Shown: positions 54,135-62,273 of the stretch, piece after piece
How the letters are laid out: every line of letters starts with the position of its first letter
Numbering within the stretch: the stretch's first letter is position 1
Program-made: the position numbers and the translations under genes
Origin: CADEED01 sp963842515
GTDB taxonomy: Bacteria > Pseudomonadota > Gammaproteobacteria > Steroidobacterales > Steroidobacteraceae
Assembly (NCBI GenBank): GCA_963842515.1
Contig: CAWJGO010000005.1
Location: forward strand, 124,001 to 188,000
Length of the DNA: 64,000 bases
Reading direction: 5' to 3'
The notes under the pieces: model-generated
What the model was told of the DNA's origin: nothing
Seen by the model: the letters and a program-made list of their open reading frames with translations, nothing else
The model's database searches: none

Positions 54135-54974
54135 ATGAGCATCACCGGAAAAGTCGTCGGCTTGATCATCGGCCTGCTGGTGTTTCGCAGTCCCTGGGGC
54201 GCCATCATCGGTCTCATCCTCGGACACTTCTACGACCAGAGCGTCGTGACGGTGCGCCGTCGAGGCGGCGGCGCCGGCGTGCTCGAGATCGGCGAGCGCT
54301 TCTTCACGGCCACCTTCGAGGTCATGGGGCACGTGGCCAAGTCCGATGGCCGCGTCTCCGAGTCCGAGATCGCCGCGGCCCGCAAGGTGATGGCGGAGCT
54401 GCGGCTGGATGGCGTGCAGATCCACGCCGCCATTGCCCATTTCACGCGCGGCAAGAATGCGGAGTTCGACCTGGAATCCACCATGCGGCAGTTCGCCGAG
54501 GCGGTGGCGGATCGCCCCGATCTCATGCGCGTCTTCCTCGAGGTGCAGGTGCGCGCCTCACTCGAAGGCGTGGATATGCAGGGACCGGCGCGGAACGTGA
54601 TCCAGAAGGTCGCCGATCTGCTCGACGTGTCGCGGATCGAGCTCGCCCACATGGAAGCGGTGCTGCGAATCCGGCGTGAGCAGTTCCGGACGGGGGGCGG
54701 AGCAGGCGGGCGCAACGACGGTGCTGGTGCCGCCGGCGGGCAGGCGCCACCCCGCAGCAGAATGCAGCTCCACGCGGCGTATCAGATTCTCGAGGTGGAT
54801 CCCAAGGCCACCAGCGAGGAGGTGGCCAAGGCTTATCGACGCCAGCTCTCCAAACATCATCCCGACAAGCTCAAGGCGAACGGCCTGCCAGAATCCATGC
54901 TCGAGCATGCCAAACAACGTACGCAGCAGATCATCGAGGCGTACGAGTTAATAAAGTCTTCGCGGGGCGCGTAA
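54135..54974 (+). CDS. djlA: DjlA-type membrane J-domain co-chaperone
   Basis: A 279-residue protein with an N-terminal membrane segment (GLIIGLLVFRSPWGAIIGLILGHF), a TerB-like helical domain at about 55-170 (FTATFEVMGHVAKSDGRVSESEI) and a C-terminal J domain carrying HPD in SKHHPDKL. This is the DjlA layout. It stimulates DnaK ATPase at the inner membrane. A GTG at 54126 is an alternative start. Confidence 0.9.
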   Translation: MSITGKVVGLIIGLLVFRSPWGAIIGLILGHFYDQSVVTVRRRGGGAGVLEIGERFFTATFEVMGHVAKSDGRVSESEIAAARKVMAELRLDGVQIHAAIAHFTRGKNAEFDLESTMRQFAEAVADRPDLMRVFLEVQVRASLEGVDMQGPARNVIQKVADLLDVSRIELAHMEAVLRIRREQFRTGGGAGGRNDGAGAAGGQAPPRSRMQLHAAYQILEVDPKATSEEVAKAYRRQLSKHHPDKLKANGLPESMLEHAKQRTQQIIEAYELIKSSRGA

Positions 54975-54985
54975 ACTCCACTGCC

Positions 54986-55672
54986 ATGCCCTTGTCATCC
55001 CAGAACAAGCTCTGGATCGCGCCTTCGATTCTCTCGGCCGACTTCGCGCGGCTTGGCGATGAAGTGAATGCGGTGCTGGCCGCCGGCGCCGACGTGGTGC
55101 ATTTCGACGTGATGGACAATCACTACGTGCCCAATCTCACCATCGGACCCATGGTGTGTGAGGCGTTGCGCAAACATGGGATCACCGCGCCACTCGACGT
55201 GCATCTCATGGTCAAGCCCGTCGATCGCATCATTCCGGACTTCGCACGCGCCGGCGCCACGTACATCTCGTTCCATCCCGAGGCCAGCGAGCACGTGGAT
55301 CGCACCATCGAGCTGATCCGCGAGCAAGGTTGCAAGCCCGGCCTGGTGCTCAATCCCGCAACGCCGCTCTCCTGCCTCGATCACACGCTCAAGAAGCTCG
55401 ACCTGGTGCTGCTGATGTCGGTAAATCCCGGTTTCGGCGGCCAAAAATTCATTCCTGCCGTGCTGGACAAGGTGCGTAGCGTTCGCAGGCTCATCGACGC
55501 TTCGGGAAGGCCGATACGTCTGGAGATCGATGGCGGCGTGAAAGTCGACAACATCGCCGAAATCGCGCGCGCCGGCGCCGACATGTTCGTGGCGGGGTCG
55601 GCGATCTTCGGTGCCAAGGACTACCGGGCGACGATCGACGCGATGCGCGCCGAGATCGCGAAAGTTTCCTAG
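54986..55672 (+). CDS. rpe: Ribulose-phosphate 3-epimerase
   Basis: A 228-residue TIM-barrel epimerase of the pentose phosphate pathway. IAPSILSADFARLGDEV, HFDVMDNHYVPNLTIGP, LLMSVNPGFGGQKFI and LEIDGGVK are signatures. 11 bp after the djlA-like stop. Confidence 0.96.
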   Translation: MPLSSQNKLWIAPSILSADFARLGDEVNAVLAAGADVVHFDVMDNHYVPNLTIGPMVCEALRKHGITAPLDVHLMVKPVDRIIPDFARAGATYISFHPEASEHVDRTIELIREQGCKPGLVLNPATPLSCLDHTLKKLDLVLLMSVNPGFGGQKFIPAVLDKVRSVRRLIDASGRPIRLEIDGGVKVDNIAEIARAGADMFVAGSAIFGAKDYRATIDAMRAEIAKVS

Positions 55673-55688
55673 AAATACGAAGACTGCG

Positions 55689-56600
55689 CTACGGCGCTTC
55701 GTTGAACCCCGCGCGGATCGCGCCCGCGAGCCGATTCTTGTCCGGGTACTGCGCCGACATCTCGTCCGTGATGGCCTGAACCGTTTCGTCCTGCGTCTTG
55801 CCGGCTCTCTTCAGCTCGGCGGAGCGGTCGCGGATCCGCGTGAGGTAGGCACGATAGCCAGTGATGATCGAGGTATCGCCGAACGGCCCGTGGCTGGGCA
55901 CGAGTTGTTTGGGCTTCAATGTCTCGAGCCGATCCAGGCTCGCGAGCCAGTGGCTGATTTTCGCCGTGGGATTGGCGAACGAGGGTTGCGGCCGCATCGC
56001 GACATCGCCCGAGAACAACACGCCATCGACCAGCACCACCGTATCGCCATGCGTGTGGTTGGTGCCCATCGCATAAACCTTGGCTTTCACGCCGCCTAGA
56101 TCGAGCGTGTAGTCCTTGTCGAAGACGATGTCGGCGTTGCGGTGCTTCGCGTCTTTCAACAGCTCGACATTGAGCGCTGAGCGCTGTGCGAACACGGGCA
56201 CGAGGTTCGTGCCGGCGCCCGCCGCGATGTCCTCGACCTGGTCCTGCGAGCGAATGAGCTTTGAATCGTCCGGAAACACGTGCGCGCCCATGTCGTGCTC
56301 GGGGTGCACATGCGTGGTGACGATGTAGATAGGCTTGCCGGCGCCCACCTTCGCGACTTCCTTGAGCACTGTTTGTCCGTTGCGTGTGCCCATGCCGGTG
56401 TCGATCACCAGCACCGCCTTCTTGCCGACCACGATGCCGACATTGGGCACGAGTGACGCAGAGCCGTCGGGAATGGCCCAGACGGAGCCGGTGAGTTTCT
56501 CCGTGACGCCTTCGCGCACCAGCGAGGCGGGAGCCGTGGGTTGCTGGCCGAGAGCGGGTGCTGCGATCAGCGCGGACAACAACAACGCTACCTTTCGCAT
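55689..56600 (-). CDS. Secreted MBL-fold metallohydrolase
   Basis: A 303-residue protein with signal peptide (MRKVALLLSALIAAPALG). The metal motif THVHPEHDMGAH has HxHxEH, with the Glu in place of the usual first Asp; further ligands are NHTHGDT, SGDV and PSHGPFGD. The text resembles quinoprotein-relay/SoxH-like MBL proteins. The neighbouring NTF2-like remnant begins just upstream, in the same direction, 5 bp away. Substrate unknown. Confidence 0.85.
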   Translation of the reverse strand: MRKVALLLSALIAAPALGQQPTAPASLVREGVTEKLTGSVWAIPDGSASLVPNVGIVVGKKAVLVIDTGMGTRNGQTVLKEVAKVGAGKPIYIVTTHVHPEHDMGAHVFPDDSKLIRSQDQVEDIAAGAGTNLVPVFAQRSALNVELLKDAKHRNADIVFDKDYTLDLGGVKAKVYAMGTNHTHGDTVVLVDGVLFSGDVAMRPQPSFANPTAKISHWLASLDRLETLKPKQLVPSHGPFGDTSIITGYRAYLTRIRDRSAELKRAGKTQDETVQAITDEMSAQYPDKNRLAGAIRAGFNEAP

Positions 56601-56604
56601 ACGT

Positions 56605-56957
56605 TCACTCCGTTGTGGGGGCGACGAGTTTGTCGGCGGGCAATGTATCGGGAATCAGTCCGAGCTGCCGCATCATGCCCAAATCGTCGCGCGTCGCCTG
56701 GTGCCAGGAGATCTTGCCGTCTTTGTCGAAGCGCCACCAATGGGTGGCCAACACTTCGAAACGTTTGCCCGAGGGCTTTGCACCGAGCAGCATGCCGCTG
56801 ACCAGAATGCGGCCTGTTTCTCGTGCTCGCCGCGTCTGCCGTGATCTTGGTATTGTCGTAGCAGGCCGACGTTTCTCGCTTCCGGGGAAGCCGGGAGTGA
56901 CTGGCTAAACGTCGGCAGCGTTGCCAGCGACAGAAATGCGACTACGAGGCTGCGCAT
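56605..56957 (-). pseudogene. Frameshifted SnoaL/NTF2-like secreted protein remnant
   Basis: Two frames carry parts of one protein. The first starts at MRSLVVAFLSLATLPTFSQS, a signal peptide, then ARNVGLLRQY. The second frame gives TGRILVSGMLLG, then VLATHWWRFDKDGKI and DLGMMRQLGLIP, a SnoaL/NTF2 C-terminal pattern. They overlap out of frame near 56800-56830, and the total is shorter than a full NTF2 domain plus signal, so both a frameshift and an internal deletion are likely. It precedes the MBL-fold gene. Confidence 0.6.
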
Positions 56958-56991
56958 GGACTCTCCTCGGCGCTGTCGCGCCACATAGGAA

Positions 56992-57014
56992 AACGCCGGC
57001 ACAGGGCCGGCGTT
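56992..57014 (-). terminator. Terminator downstream of the crp-like gene
   Basis: AACGCCGGC, 5-nt loop, GCCGGCGTT, followed on the minus strand by TTCC. It lies 54 bp past the crp-like stop, with solo element E between stop and hairpin. Confidence 0.6.
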
Positions 57015-57022
57015 CGTCATCG

Positions 57023-57066
57023 AGGTCTGACCCCTTTTGCTAGGAAATGGGGTCTGACCCCATTTT
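57023..57066. repeat. Element E: solo 44-bp end of the repeat family
   Basis: AGGTCTGACCCCTTTTGCTA, then GGAAATGGGGTCTGACCCCATTTT. It matches the right terminal repeat of element A almost base for base, but has no partner end. It ends 1 base before the stop codon of the crp-like gene, between that stop and its terminator. Confidence 0.8.
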
Positions 57067-57067
57067 G

Positions 57068-57817
57068 CTATTCGTCATCATCCTCGTCGTCGTCATCATC
57101 TTCGACGCGGGCAGTGCGCACGGGGCCGCTACCCTTGCCACCCTGCACGGGTACGACGACCGGCCGCGTCTTCATCTTCGGACGCGCATTGAAGACGACG
57201 ATGGTCTTGCCGGTAGCGCGCAGCAGGCCCTGGTCTTCCAGAACTTTGAGCACACGGCCCGCCATTTCGCGCGAGCAGCCGACCAGGCGCGAAAGCTCTT
57301 GGCGGGAAACCTTGATCTGCATGCCCTCCGGATGCGTCATGGCATCGGGCTCGCCGCACAGATCCATGATGGCGTGCGCCACCCGGCCGGTGACGTCGAC
57401 GAACGCGAGATCGGAAAGCTTGCGGTTGGTGCGGTCCAAACGGGTCGCCAACTGCGTGGCGAGCTCGAATACCAGTCCAGGACTTTCCGCAGCGATCTGG
57501 CGGAAGCGCGGGTAAGTCATTTCCGCGAGCTCGCAGTGGTTACGCGTGCGCACCCAGGCGCTGCGCAACGGCGATTCGTGGAACAGGCCCATCTCGCCGA
57601 AAAACTGACCTTTGTTCAAGTAAGCGAGGACCATTTCGTTACCTTCCTCGTCTTCCACCATCACCTCGACCGAGCCGCTGATGATGTAGTAGAGGACGTC
57701 GGGAAGATCACCCGCGTGAATCACGACCGTTTTCGACGGAACCGTGCGAATGCGGCAGTAACTCAAAAATCGGTTGATTGCCGGAATGTCGCTGAGGGGT
57801 TTGACCGCCTCTTCCAT
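57068..57817 (-). CDS. crp: Crp/Vfr-type cAMP-responsive regulator with acidic C-terminal tail
   Basis: A 249-residue Crp-family protein. The cyclic-nucleotide pocket reads FFGEMGLF and LRSAWVRTR, keeping the Glu, Arg and Ser of E. coli CRP Glu72, Arg82 and Ser83; TN replaces Thr127-Ser128. The helix-turn-helix is SRQELSRLVGCSREMAGRVL, keeping Arg180, Glu181 and Arg185 equivalents, so TGTGA recognition is expected. About 40 extra residues follow, ending in a pure Asp/Glu run. Start 57817 follows AAGGGAGAG; an ATG at 57844 is an alternative. A TGTGA-N6-TCACT site upstream suggests autoregulation. Confidence 0.92.
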   Translation of the reverse strand: MEEAVKPLSDIPAINRFLSYCRIRTVPSKTVVIHAGDLPDVLYYIISGSVEVMVEDEEGNEMVLAYLNKGQFFGEMGLFHESPLRSAWVRTRNHCELAEMTYPRFRQIAAESPGLVFELATQLATRLDRTNRKLSDLAFVDVTGRVAHAIMDLCGEPDAMTHPEGMQIKVSRQELSRLVGCSREMAGRVLKVLEDQGLLRATGKTIVVFNARPKMKTRPVVVPVQGGKGSGPVRTARVEDDDDDEDDDE

Positions 57818-57870
57818 CTGACTCTCCCTTGCTGCTAATTGCATCGCGCCGTGCCTGCGTAATAAGTCGT

Positions 57871-57899
57871 ATTACATAACTTACTGCGCTTGCAGGCAA
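57871..57899 (-). promoter_or_regulatory. Putative promoter of the crp-like gene
   Basis: On the minus strand TTGCCT (57899-57894) and TGTAAT (57876-57871) are 17 bp apart. An imperfect palindrome GTAATA-N5-TATTAC (57859-57875) overlaps the -10 region. Confidence 0.45.
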
Positions 57900-57915
57900 A
57901 AGACTACGGACCAAC

Positions 57916-57931
57916 AGTGACCCGCGTCACA
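57916..57931. promoter_or_regulatory. CRP-type binding site upstream of the crp-like gene
   Basis: On the minus strand TGTGACGCGGGTCACT, i.e. TGTGA-N6-TCACT, one base off the CRP consensus. Its centre is about 60 bp upstream of the transcript start inferred from the promoter at 57871-57899, the class I activator position. Confidence 0.65.
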
Positions 57932-57950
57932 GGCACCCTTCAAAGCCCAT

Positions 57951-58613
57951 TCATAGACGATACGAAGTATGCGTCATGATCTGGGCAGTTCGCCGCATCA
58001 ATTCGCGGACCGGCCCCGGTAACGATGCCGCGCCGGCACTTTGAGCCTGCTGTCCATGACCAGCTTCGTCGTGGCACATGGCCTCGACGATGGCGCGGCT
58101 GCGCTGATCATCGGGCGGCAATCTATCGAGATGGCTCTTCAGATGACCTTCCACCTGTCGCTCGGTCTCGGCTACGAACCCCAGGCTGGCGCGGTCGCCG
58201 AGCAGCGCGGCGAGCGCGCCGATGCCAAAGGAGCCGGCATACCAGAGCGGATTGAGCACGCTGGTGCGGGCCCCCAGCTCCTTGAGCCGGGTCTCGCACC
58301 AGGCGAGATGATCGGTTTCCTCGCGGGCGGCGTGAAGCATGAAATCTCGGACATCCGGGTCCCGCGCGAACAGGGCCTGCGCATGGTAGAGCGCCTGGGC
58401 GGCCACCTCGCCGGCGTGGTTGACCCTCATGAGGGCGGCCGACTCTCGCCGGTCGTCTGCCGACAGGGCGGCATCGGCTTTCTGGGCTTCCCGGCCGGCA
58501 CTGGCGGCAGCGGAAGGGGGCATGGGGCGGCCAGCGGCCGGGGGCGCGAGCAGCGCGCGCAGGGCGCGGTCTGCCGCAGAGATGAAGGTGTCCAGGTGAG
58601 GCCCGCGCTGCAT
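57951..58613 (-). CDS. coq7: 2-polyprenyl-3-methyl-6-methoxy-1,4-benzoquinol hydroxylase (Coq7)
   Basis: A 220-residue di-iron hydroxylase of ubiquinone synthesis. Iron ligands sit in MRVNHAGEVAAQALYHAQ, REETDHLAWCETRL and CHDEAGHGQQA. A TATAAT hexamer (58627-58622) ends only 8 bases before the ATG, so the transcript may be almost leaderless. Confidence 0.94.
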   Translation of the reverse strand: MQRGPHLDTFISAADRALRALLAPPAAGRPMPPSAAASAGREAQKADAALSADDRRESAALMRVNHAGEVAAQALYHAQALFARDPDVRDFMLHAAREETDHLAWCETRLKELGARTSVLNPLWYAGSFGIGALAALLGDRASLGFVAETERQVEGHLKSHLDRLPPDDQRSRAIVEAMCHDEAGHGQQAQSAGAASLPGPVRELMRRTAQIMTHTSYRL

Positions 58614-58621
58614 TGGGCGGG

Positions 58622-58627
58622 ATTATA
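58622..58627 (-). promoter_or_regulatory. coq7: -10 box of coq7
   Basis: Perfect TATAAT on the minus strand, 8 bases ahead of the coq7 ATG. No clear -35 at normal spacing, though TTGCAA of the divergent rplM promoter lies 21 bp away. Confidence 0.5.
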
Positions 58628-58648
58628 GGGAGTTTTACAAAGGCTATT

Positions 58649-58677
58649 TTGCAAAGCCTCAAGGCCTTGAGTACACT
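58649..58677 (+). promoter_or_regulatory. Promoter of rplM-rpsI
   Basis: TTGCAA (58649-58654), 17-bp spacer, TACACT (58672-58677). The leader to the ATG is about 95 nt and contains a small hairpin, AGCTGA-TTCT-TCAGCT (58718-58733), which could take part in the autogenous control known for this operon. Confidence 0.7.
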
Positions 58678-58779
58678 CTGCGCCCTTTTTCCAGGGGCCC
58701 AAGCAGATCAGATCGTTAGCTGATTCTTCAGCTGATTCTGGGCGCGATGTGTGGGCTCTTCCGGTGGTTGGAGTTATCG

Positions 58780-59208
58780 ATGTCTACTGTTTTTGCGAAG
58801 TCCGAAACCGTCCGTTGTGATTGGTTCGTGGTGGACGCGTCGGACAAGATCCTGGGCCGTCTCGCGACCCAGATAGCCATGCGCCTGAAGGGCAAGCACA
58901 AGGCCATCTTCAGCCCGCACGTGGACATGGGCGATCACATCGTCGTGTTGAATGCCGAGAAAATCAAAGTCACGGGCAACAAGCTCGACGACAAGATCTA
59001 CTACCACCACACCGGCGCCATCGGCGGCATCAAGTCAATCGCCCTCGGCAAGCTGCTCAAAGAGCATCCCGAGCGCGCCATCGAATTCGCCGTGAAGGGC
59101 ATGCTCCCCAAGGGCCCGCTCGGCCGCAAGATGTATAAGAAGCTGCACGTGTTCGCGGGCGACAAACACCCGCACGCCGCCCAGCAGCCGAAGTCGCTCG
59201 AAATTTAA
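58780..59208 (+). CDS. rplM: 50S ribosomal protein L13
   Basis: A 142-residue uL13. DWFVVDASDKILGRLATQIAMRL and HTGAIGGIKSI, then MLPKGPLGRKMYKKLHVF, are diagnostic. Start at MSTVFAKSETV behind TTGGAG; the ORF's upstream ATG lies in the leader. Confidence 0.98.
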   Translation: MSTVFAKSETVRCDWFVVDASDKILGRLATQIAMRLKGKHKAIFSPHVDMGDHIVVLNAEKIKVTGNKLDDKIYYHHTGAIGGIKSIALGKLLKEHPERAIEFAVKGMLPKGPLGRKMYKKLHVFAGDKHPHAAQQPKSLEI

Positions 59209-59219
59209 GGAACTGACGA

Positions 59220-59618
59220 ATGCCCGCCCAAGCTAAGCCACATTACGGCACCGGCCGCCGCAAGACCGCCGCGGCCCGCGTTTACATGAAGGCCGGTACC
59301 GGCAAGATCACCGTGAACGAGCGTCCGCTCGATGAATTCTTCGGTCGTGAAACCGGCCGCATGATCGTTCGTCAGCCGCTCGAGCTCGTGCAGCTCGCCA
59401 ACAAGTTCGACTTCACCGTATCGGTTTCCGGCGGTGGCATCACCGGCCAGGCCGGTGCCATTCGCCACGGCATCACGCGCGCGCTCATGGAATACGACGC
59501 CGAGCTGCGCAAGCCGCTGCGCATCGCCGGGTTCGTCACGCGCGATGCGCGCGAAGTCGAGCGCAAGAAGGTCGGCCGCCGCAAGGCGCGTCGCGGACCG
59601 CAGTACTCCAAGCGTTGA
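59220..59618 (+). CDS. rpsI: 30S ribosomal protein S9
   Basis: A 132-residue uS9, 11 bp after rplM. YGTGRRKTAAARVYM at the start and RRGPQYSKR at the end, whose last residues reach the P-site tRNA. Confidence 0.98.
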   Translation: MPAQAKPHYGTGRRKTAAARVYMKAGTGKITVNERPLDEFFGRETGRMIVRQPLELVQLANKFDFTVSVSGGGITGQAGAIRHGITRALMEYDAELRKPLRIAGFVTRDAREVERKKVGRRKARRGPQYSKR

Positions 59619-59666
59619 TCTTTTTCGAAGACTTGGCGCTAGTATTGTTCGCAGACGGCCAGCTTT

Positions 59667-59740
59667 TGGGGGATCGTCTAGCGGTAGGACAACGGACTCT
59701 GACTCCGTTTACCTAGGTTCGAATCCTAGTCCCCCAGCCA
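59667..59740 (+). tRNA. tRNA-Gln (CTG anticodon)
   Basis: 74 nt including encoded CCA. Acceptor TGGGGGA/TCCCCCA, anticodon stem ACGGA/TCCGT with loop CTCTGAC giving anticodon CUG, T-loop GGTTCGAATCC. Discriminator G. Confidence 0.95.
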
Positions 59741-59745
59741 AAACC

Positions 59746-59776
59746 GAAACCCGCCGCGAGGCGGGTTTCTTTTTTT
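59746..59776 (+). terminator. Terminator of tRNA-Gln
   Basis: GAAACCCGCC, GCGA tetraloop, GGCGGGTTTC, then T7. A perfect 10-bp stem 6 bases past the CCA end. Confidence 0.93.
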
Positions 59777-59793
59777 CGCAGGAGTAGTTAGGC

Positions 59794-61581
59794 ATGACAA
59801 GACTGAAGCTTCTCGCAGCGCTGCTGCTGACCTGCTGCGCCGTGGACACGGCACCGGCTGCCGAGAGTCGCGCCGCCCAGCTGAACACGCTATACGCGGA
59901 GTTCTGGGAAGAGAATCTCAAGCTCAATCCAATCACTGCCACTTTTGCCGGCGACCCGCGTTACAACGCGGAGATGCCCAACCTGCTGGCGCCGGAGTTC
60001 GAGCAGCGGACTCGCGAGTTCCAGCGCAAATACCTCGACCGCGCGCGCACCATCGGCAGTGACGGGCTTTCCGGCCAGGATCGCCTCTCCTATGACATCT
60101 TCACGCTCAATCGAGAATCGGCACTGGAAGATCTCAAGTTTCCGGATCTGCTGCTGCCCGTCGATCAGTTCTACAACATCGCCAACTCCCTCGCGCAACT
60201 CGGTTCCGGCACCAGCGCGCAACCGTTCGTCACGGTCAAGGACTACGACGACTGGTTGAAGCGCGCGGCGCTGACGCCGGCGATCTTCGACCAGGCGATC
60301 GTGAACATGCGTGAAGGCGTCAAGGCCGGCATCGTGCAGCCGCGCGTGCTCATGGAGAAAGTGCTGCCGCAGCTCGACGCCAACATCGTCGACGATGCGC
60401 AGAAGAGCATCTTCTGGGGGCCGGTCGGCAGGATGCCGAACGAGTTCTCCGCGGCGGACCGTGAACGTCTGACGGCCGCCTTCCGCAACATGATCGGTAC
60501 GCAGCTCACGCCTGCCTATAAACGCCTGCGCGATTACATCGCCGACGAATACCTGCCGAAGACCCGCGACACGTTCGGCATGGGCGCGCTGCCCAATGGC
60601 GCTGCGTGGTACGCCCACAAGGTGCATGACAGCACCACGCGCTCGATGACGCCCGCGCAGGTGCACCAGATCGGTCTCGACGAAGTCGCGCGCATCCAGG
60701 ACGGCATGCGTGCGGTGGCCAAGGATCTCGGCTACACCAAATCGACGAAGACCCTGTCTGAGCTCAAAGCGTTCTTCGAGTGGATGAAGGCGCGCGACGA
60801 CATGTATTTCAAGTCGCGCGAAGAGCTGCTGGCGACTTATCAGTCGTTCGACGTCAATGTCGCGCCGCTGCTGCCCAACTACTTCAACCTGCGCCCGAAG
60901 ACGGCGTACGAAGTGCGCCTGGTCGAACCGTTCCGCGAGGCGTCCGCGTCGTCGGGTTCCTACCAGGGCCCGTCGCTGGATGGCAAACGCGGTGGCGTTT
61001 TCTACGTCAATGCCTTCGATCTGAAGGCGCGGCCCCGCTGGGCGCTGGCCTCACTGTCGCTGCACGAAGCCGCGCCGGGTCATCACTTCCAGATCGCCCT
61101 GCAACGTGAGCTCGGCGACCTGCCGATGTTCCGCCGGTTCTCGCGTGACACCGCCTACATCGAAGGATGGGGCCTGTACGCGGAGTACCTCGGCTATGAA
61201 ATGGGCATCTACAAGGACCCCGTGGCGCGCTTCGGCGCGCTCGATGCCGAGTTGTGGCGCGCCATCCGGCTGGTGACCGACACCGGCATCCACTTCAAGG
61301 GTTGGACGCGGCAACAGACGCTCGATTACATGCTCGCGAATTCGCCGTCGGAGCAGACGCGCGCCGTATCCGAAGCGGAACGCTTCGCGGCGATCCCCGG
61401 CCAGGCTCTTGCGTACAAAATCGGTCAGCTCAAGATCGTCGAGTTGCGCAAGCGCGCCGAGAAGGCGCTCGGCAAGAAGTTCGACGTGAAGGCATTCCAT
61501 GACGAGGTGTTGAGGGACGGCGCCGTGCCGCTCGACGTGCTCGACGCCAAGATCAACCGCTGGATTGCCGCCACGAAGTAG
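59794..61581 (+). CDS. Secreted DUF885 family protein (putative metallopeptidase)
   Basis: A 595-residue DUF885 protein with signal peptide (LLAALLLTCCAVDTAPAA). The conserved LSLHEAAPGHHFQIALQRE gives an HExxxGHH metal-site pattern, and YIEGWGLYAEYLGYEMG follows. The family is thought to be zinc-dependent peptidases. Its TAG stop abuts element D. Confidence 0.9.
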   Translation: MTRLKLLAALLLTCCAVDTAPAAESRAAQLNTLYAEFWEENLKLNPITATFAGDPRYNAEMPNLLAPEFEQRTREFQRKYLDRARTIGSDGLSGQDRLSYDIFTLNRESALEDLKFPDLLLPVDQFYNIANSLAQLGSGTSAQPFVTVKDYDDWLKRAALTPAIFDQAIVNMREGVKAGIVQPRVLMEKVLPQLDANIVDDAQKSIFWGPVGRMPNEFSAADRERLTAAFRNMIGTQLTPAYKRLRDYIADEYLPKTRDTFGMGALPNGAAWYAHKVHDSTTRSMTPAQVHQIGLDEVARIQDGMRAVAKDLGYTKSTKTLSELKAFFEWMKARDDMYFKSREELLATYQSFDVNVAPLLPNYFNLRPKTAYEVRLVEPFREASASSGSYQGPSLDGKRGGVFYVNAFDLKARPRWALASLSLHEAAPGHHFQIALQRELGDLPMFRRFSRDTAYIEGWGLYAEYLGYEMGIYKDPVARFGALDAELWRAIRLVTDTGIHFKGWTRQQTLDYMLANSPSEQTRAVSEAERFAAIPGQALAYKIGQLKIVELRKRAEKALGKKFDVKAFHDEVLRDGAVPLDVLDAKINRWIAATK

Positions 61582-62273
61582 ATGGGGACATTCCTCGTTT
61601 CCTAGCAAATGGGGACGCGGCTGGATGGGATTGGGAGGTGGAGTTGCTGGATCGCTCAGGGTCGAGAGCTCGCTGCTGAGCGCGCCGGACGGCGTTCGCT
61701 CGCGCGAGGCTGCGCGCCAGAGCTGTCAGCGATTCATTGAAATCAGCGCAAAACGCGCACGTAGATAAGAACCACCAAGAGTACCTGCGCGCTTAACGCC
61801 TCGCGCTCGCCGCTCAGACGCTCGCTCTCGACCCTGAGCGATCCAGCAACGCCAGCTCACACTTCGATGGAGCCGCGTGCCCGTTCGCTGGCTTGGCTAA
61901 GATCCGGAGCCGCACGGAAGGTTGCCCGCGCGAGCTTTCGGACTTGCGCTCTTTTCTCCGCTAGCTGGGGGCACACCACACCCGCTTGCTGTGGGATCCT
62001 TCCTCTCCGCTTGCGTGGGCGCGCGAGGATGTTCGGGTGGAATGTTCCAGGCGCTCGCGTGTGAGCGGCGCAGCGCGGGGCGTATAGCGCGCAGCTCCTC
62101 TTTGGTGGTTCTTTCCTGACGGGCGCGTTTTGCGCTGTTTCCCATTGAACGCTGACAGCCCTGGCGCGCAGCCTCGCGCAAGCGAACGCCGTCCGGCGCG
62201 CTCACCAGCGAGCGCCTGGAACATTCCACCCGAACATCCCCACACACCCATACAGCCAGGTCTGACCCCATTT
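61582..62273. repeat. Element D: 692-bp inverted copy of element C
   Basis: It runs from the TAG of the DUF885 gene to the stop codon of the convergent serine hydrolase. Left end ATGGGGACATTCC, right end GGTCTGACCCCATTTT: one of each end type. GCGCCGGACGGCGTTCGCT is at 61682-61700 and reversed at 62181-62199. Read backwards it matches element C over most of its length, e.g. TTCCACCCGAACATCCCCA near 62225-62243 against the left part of C. It has no credible gene. Confidence 0.85.

Noticed and set aside
61565..62271. Short ORFs inside element D
   Set aside because: They arise from the same repeated DNA, with no consistent reading frame or ribosome site.
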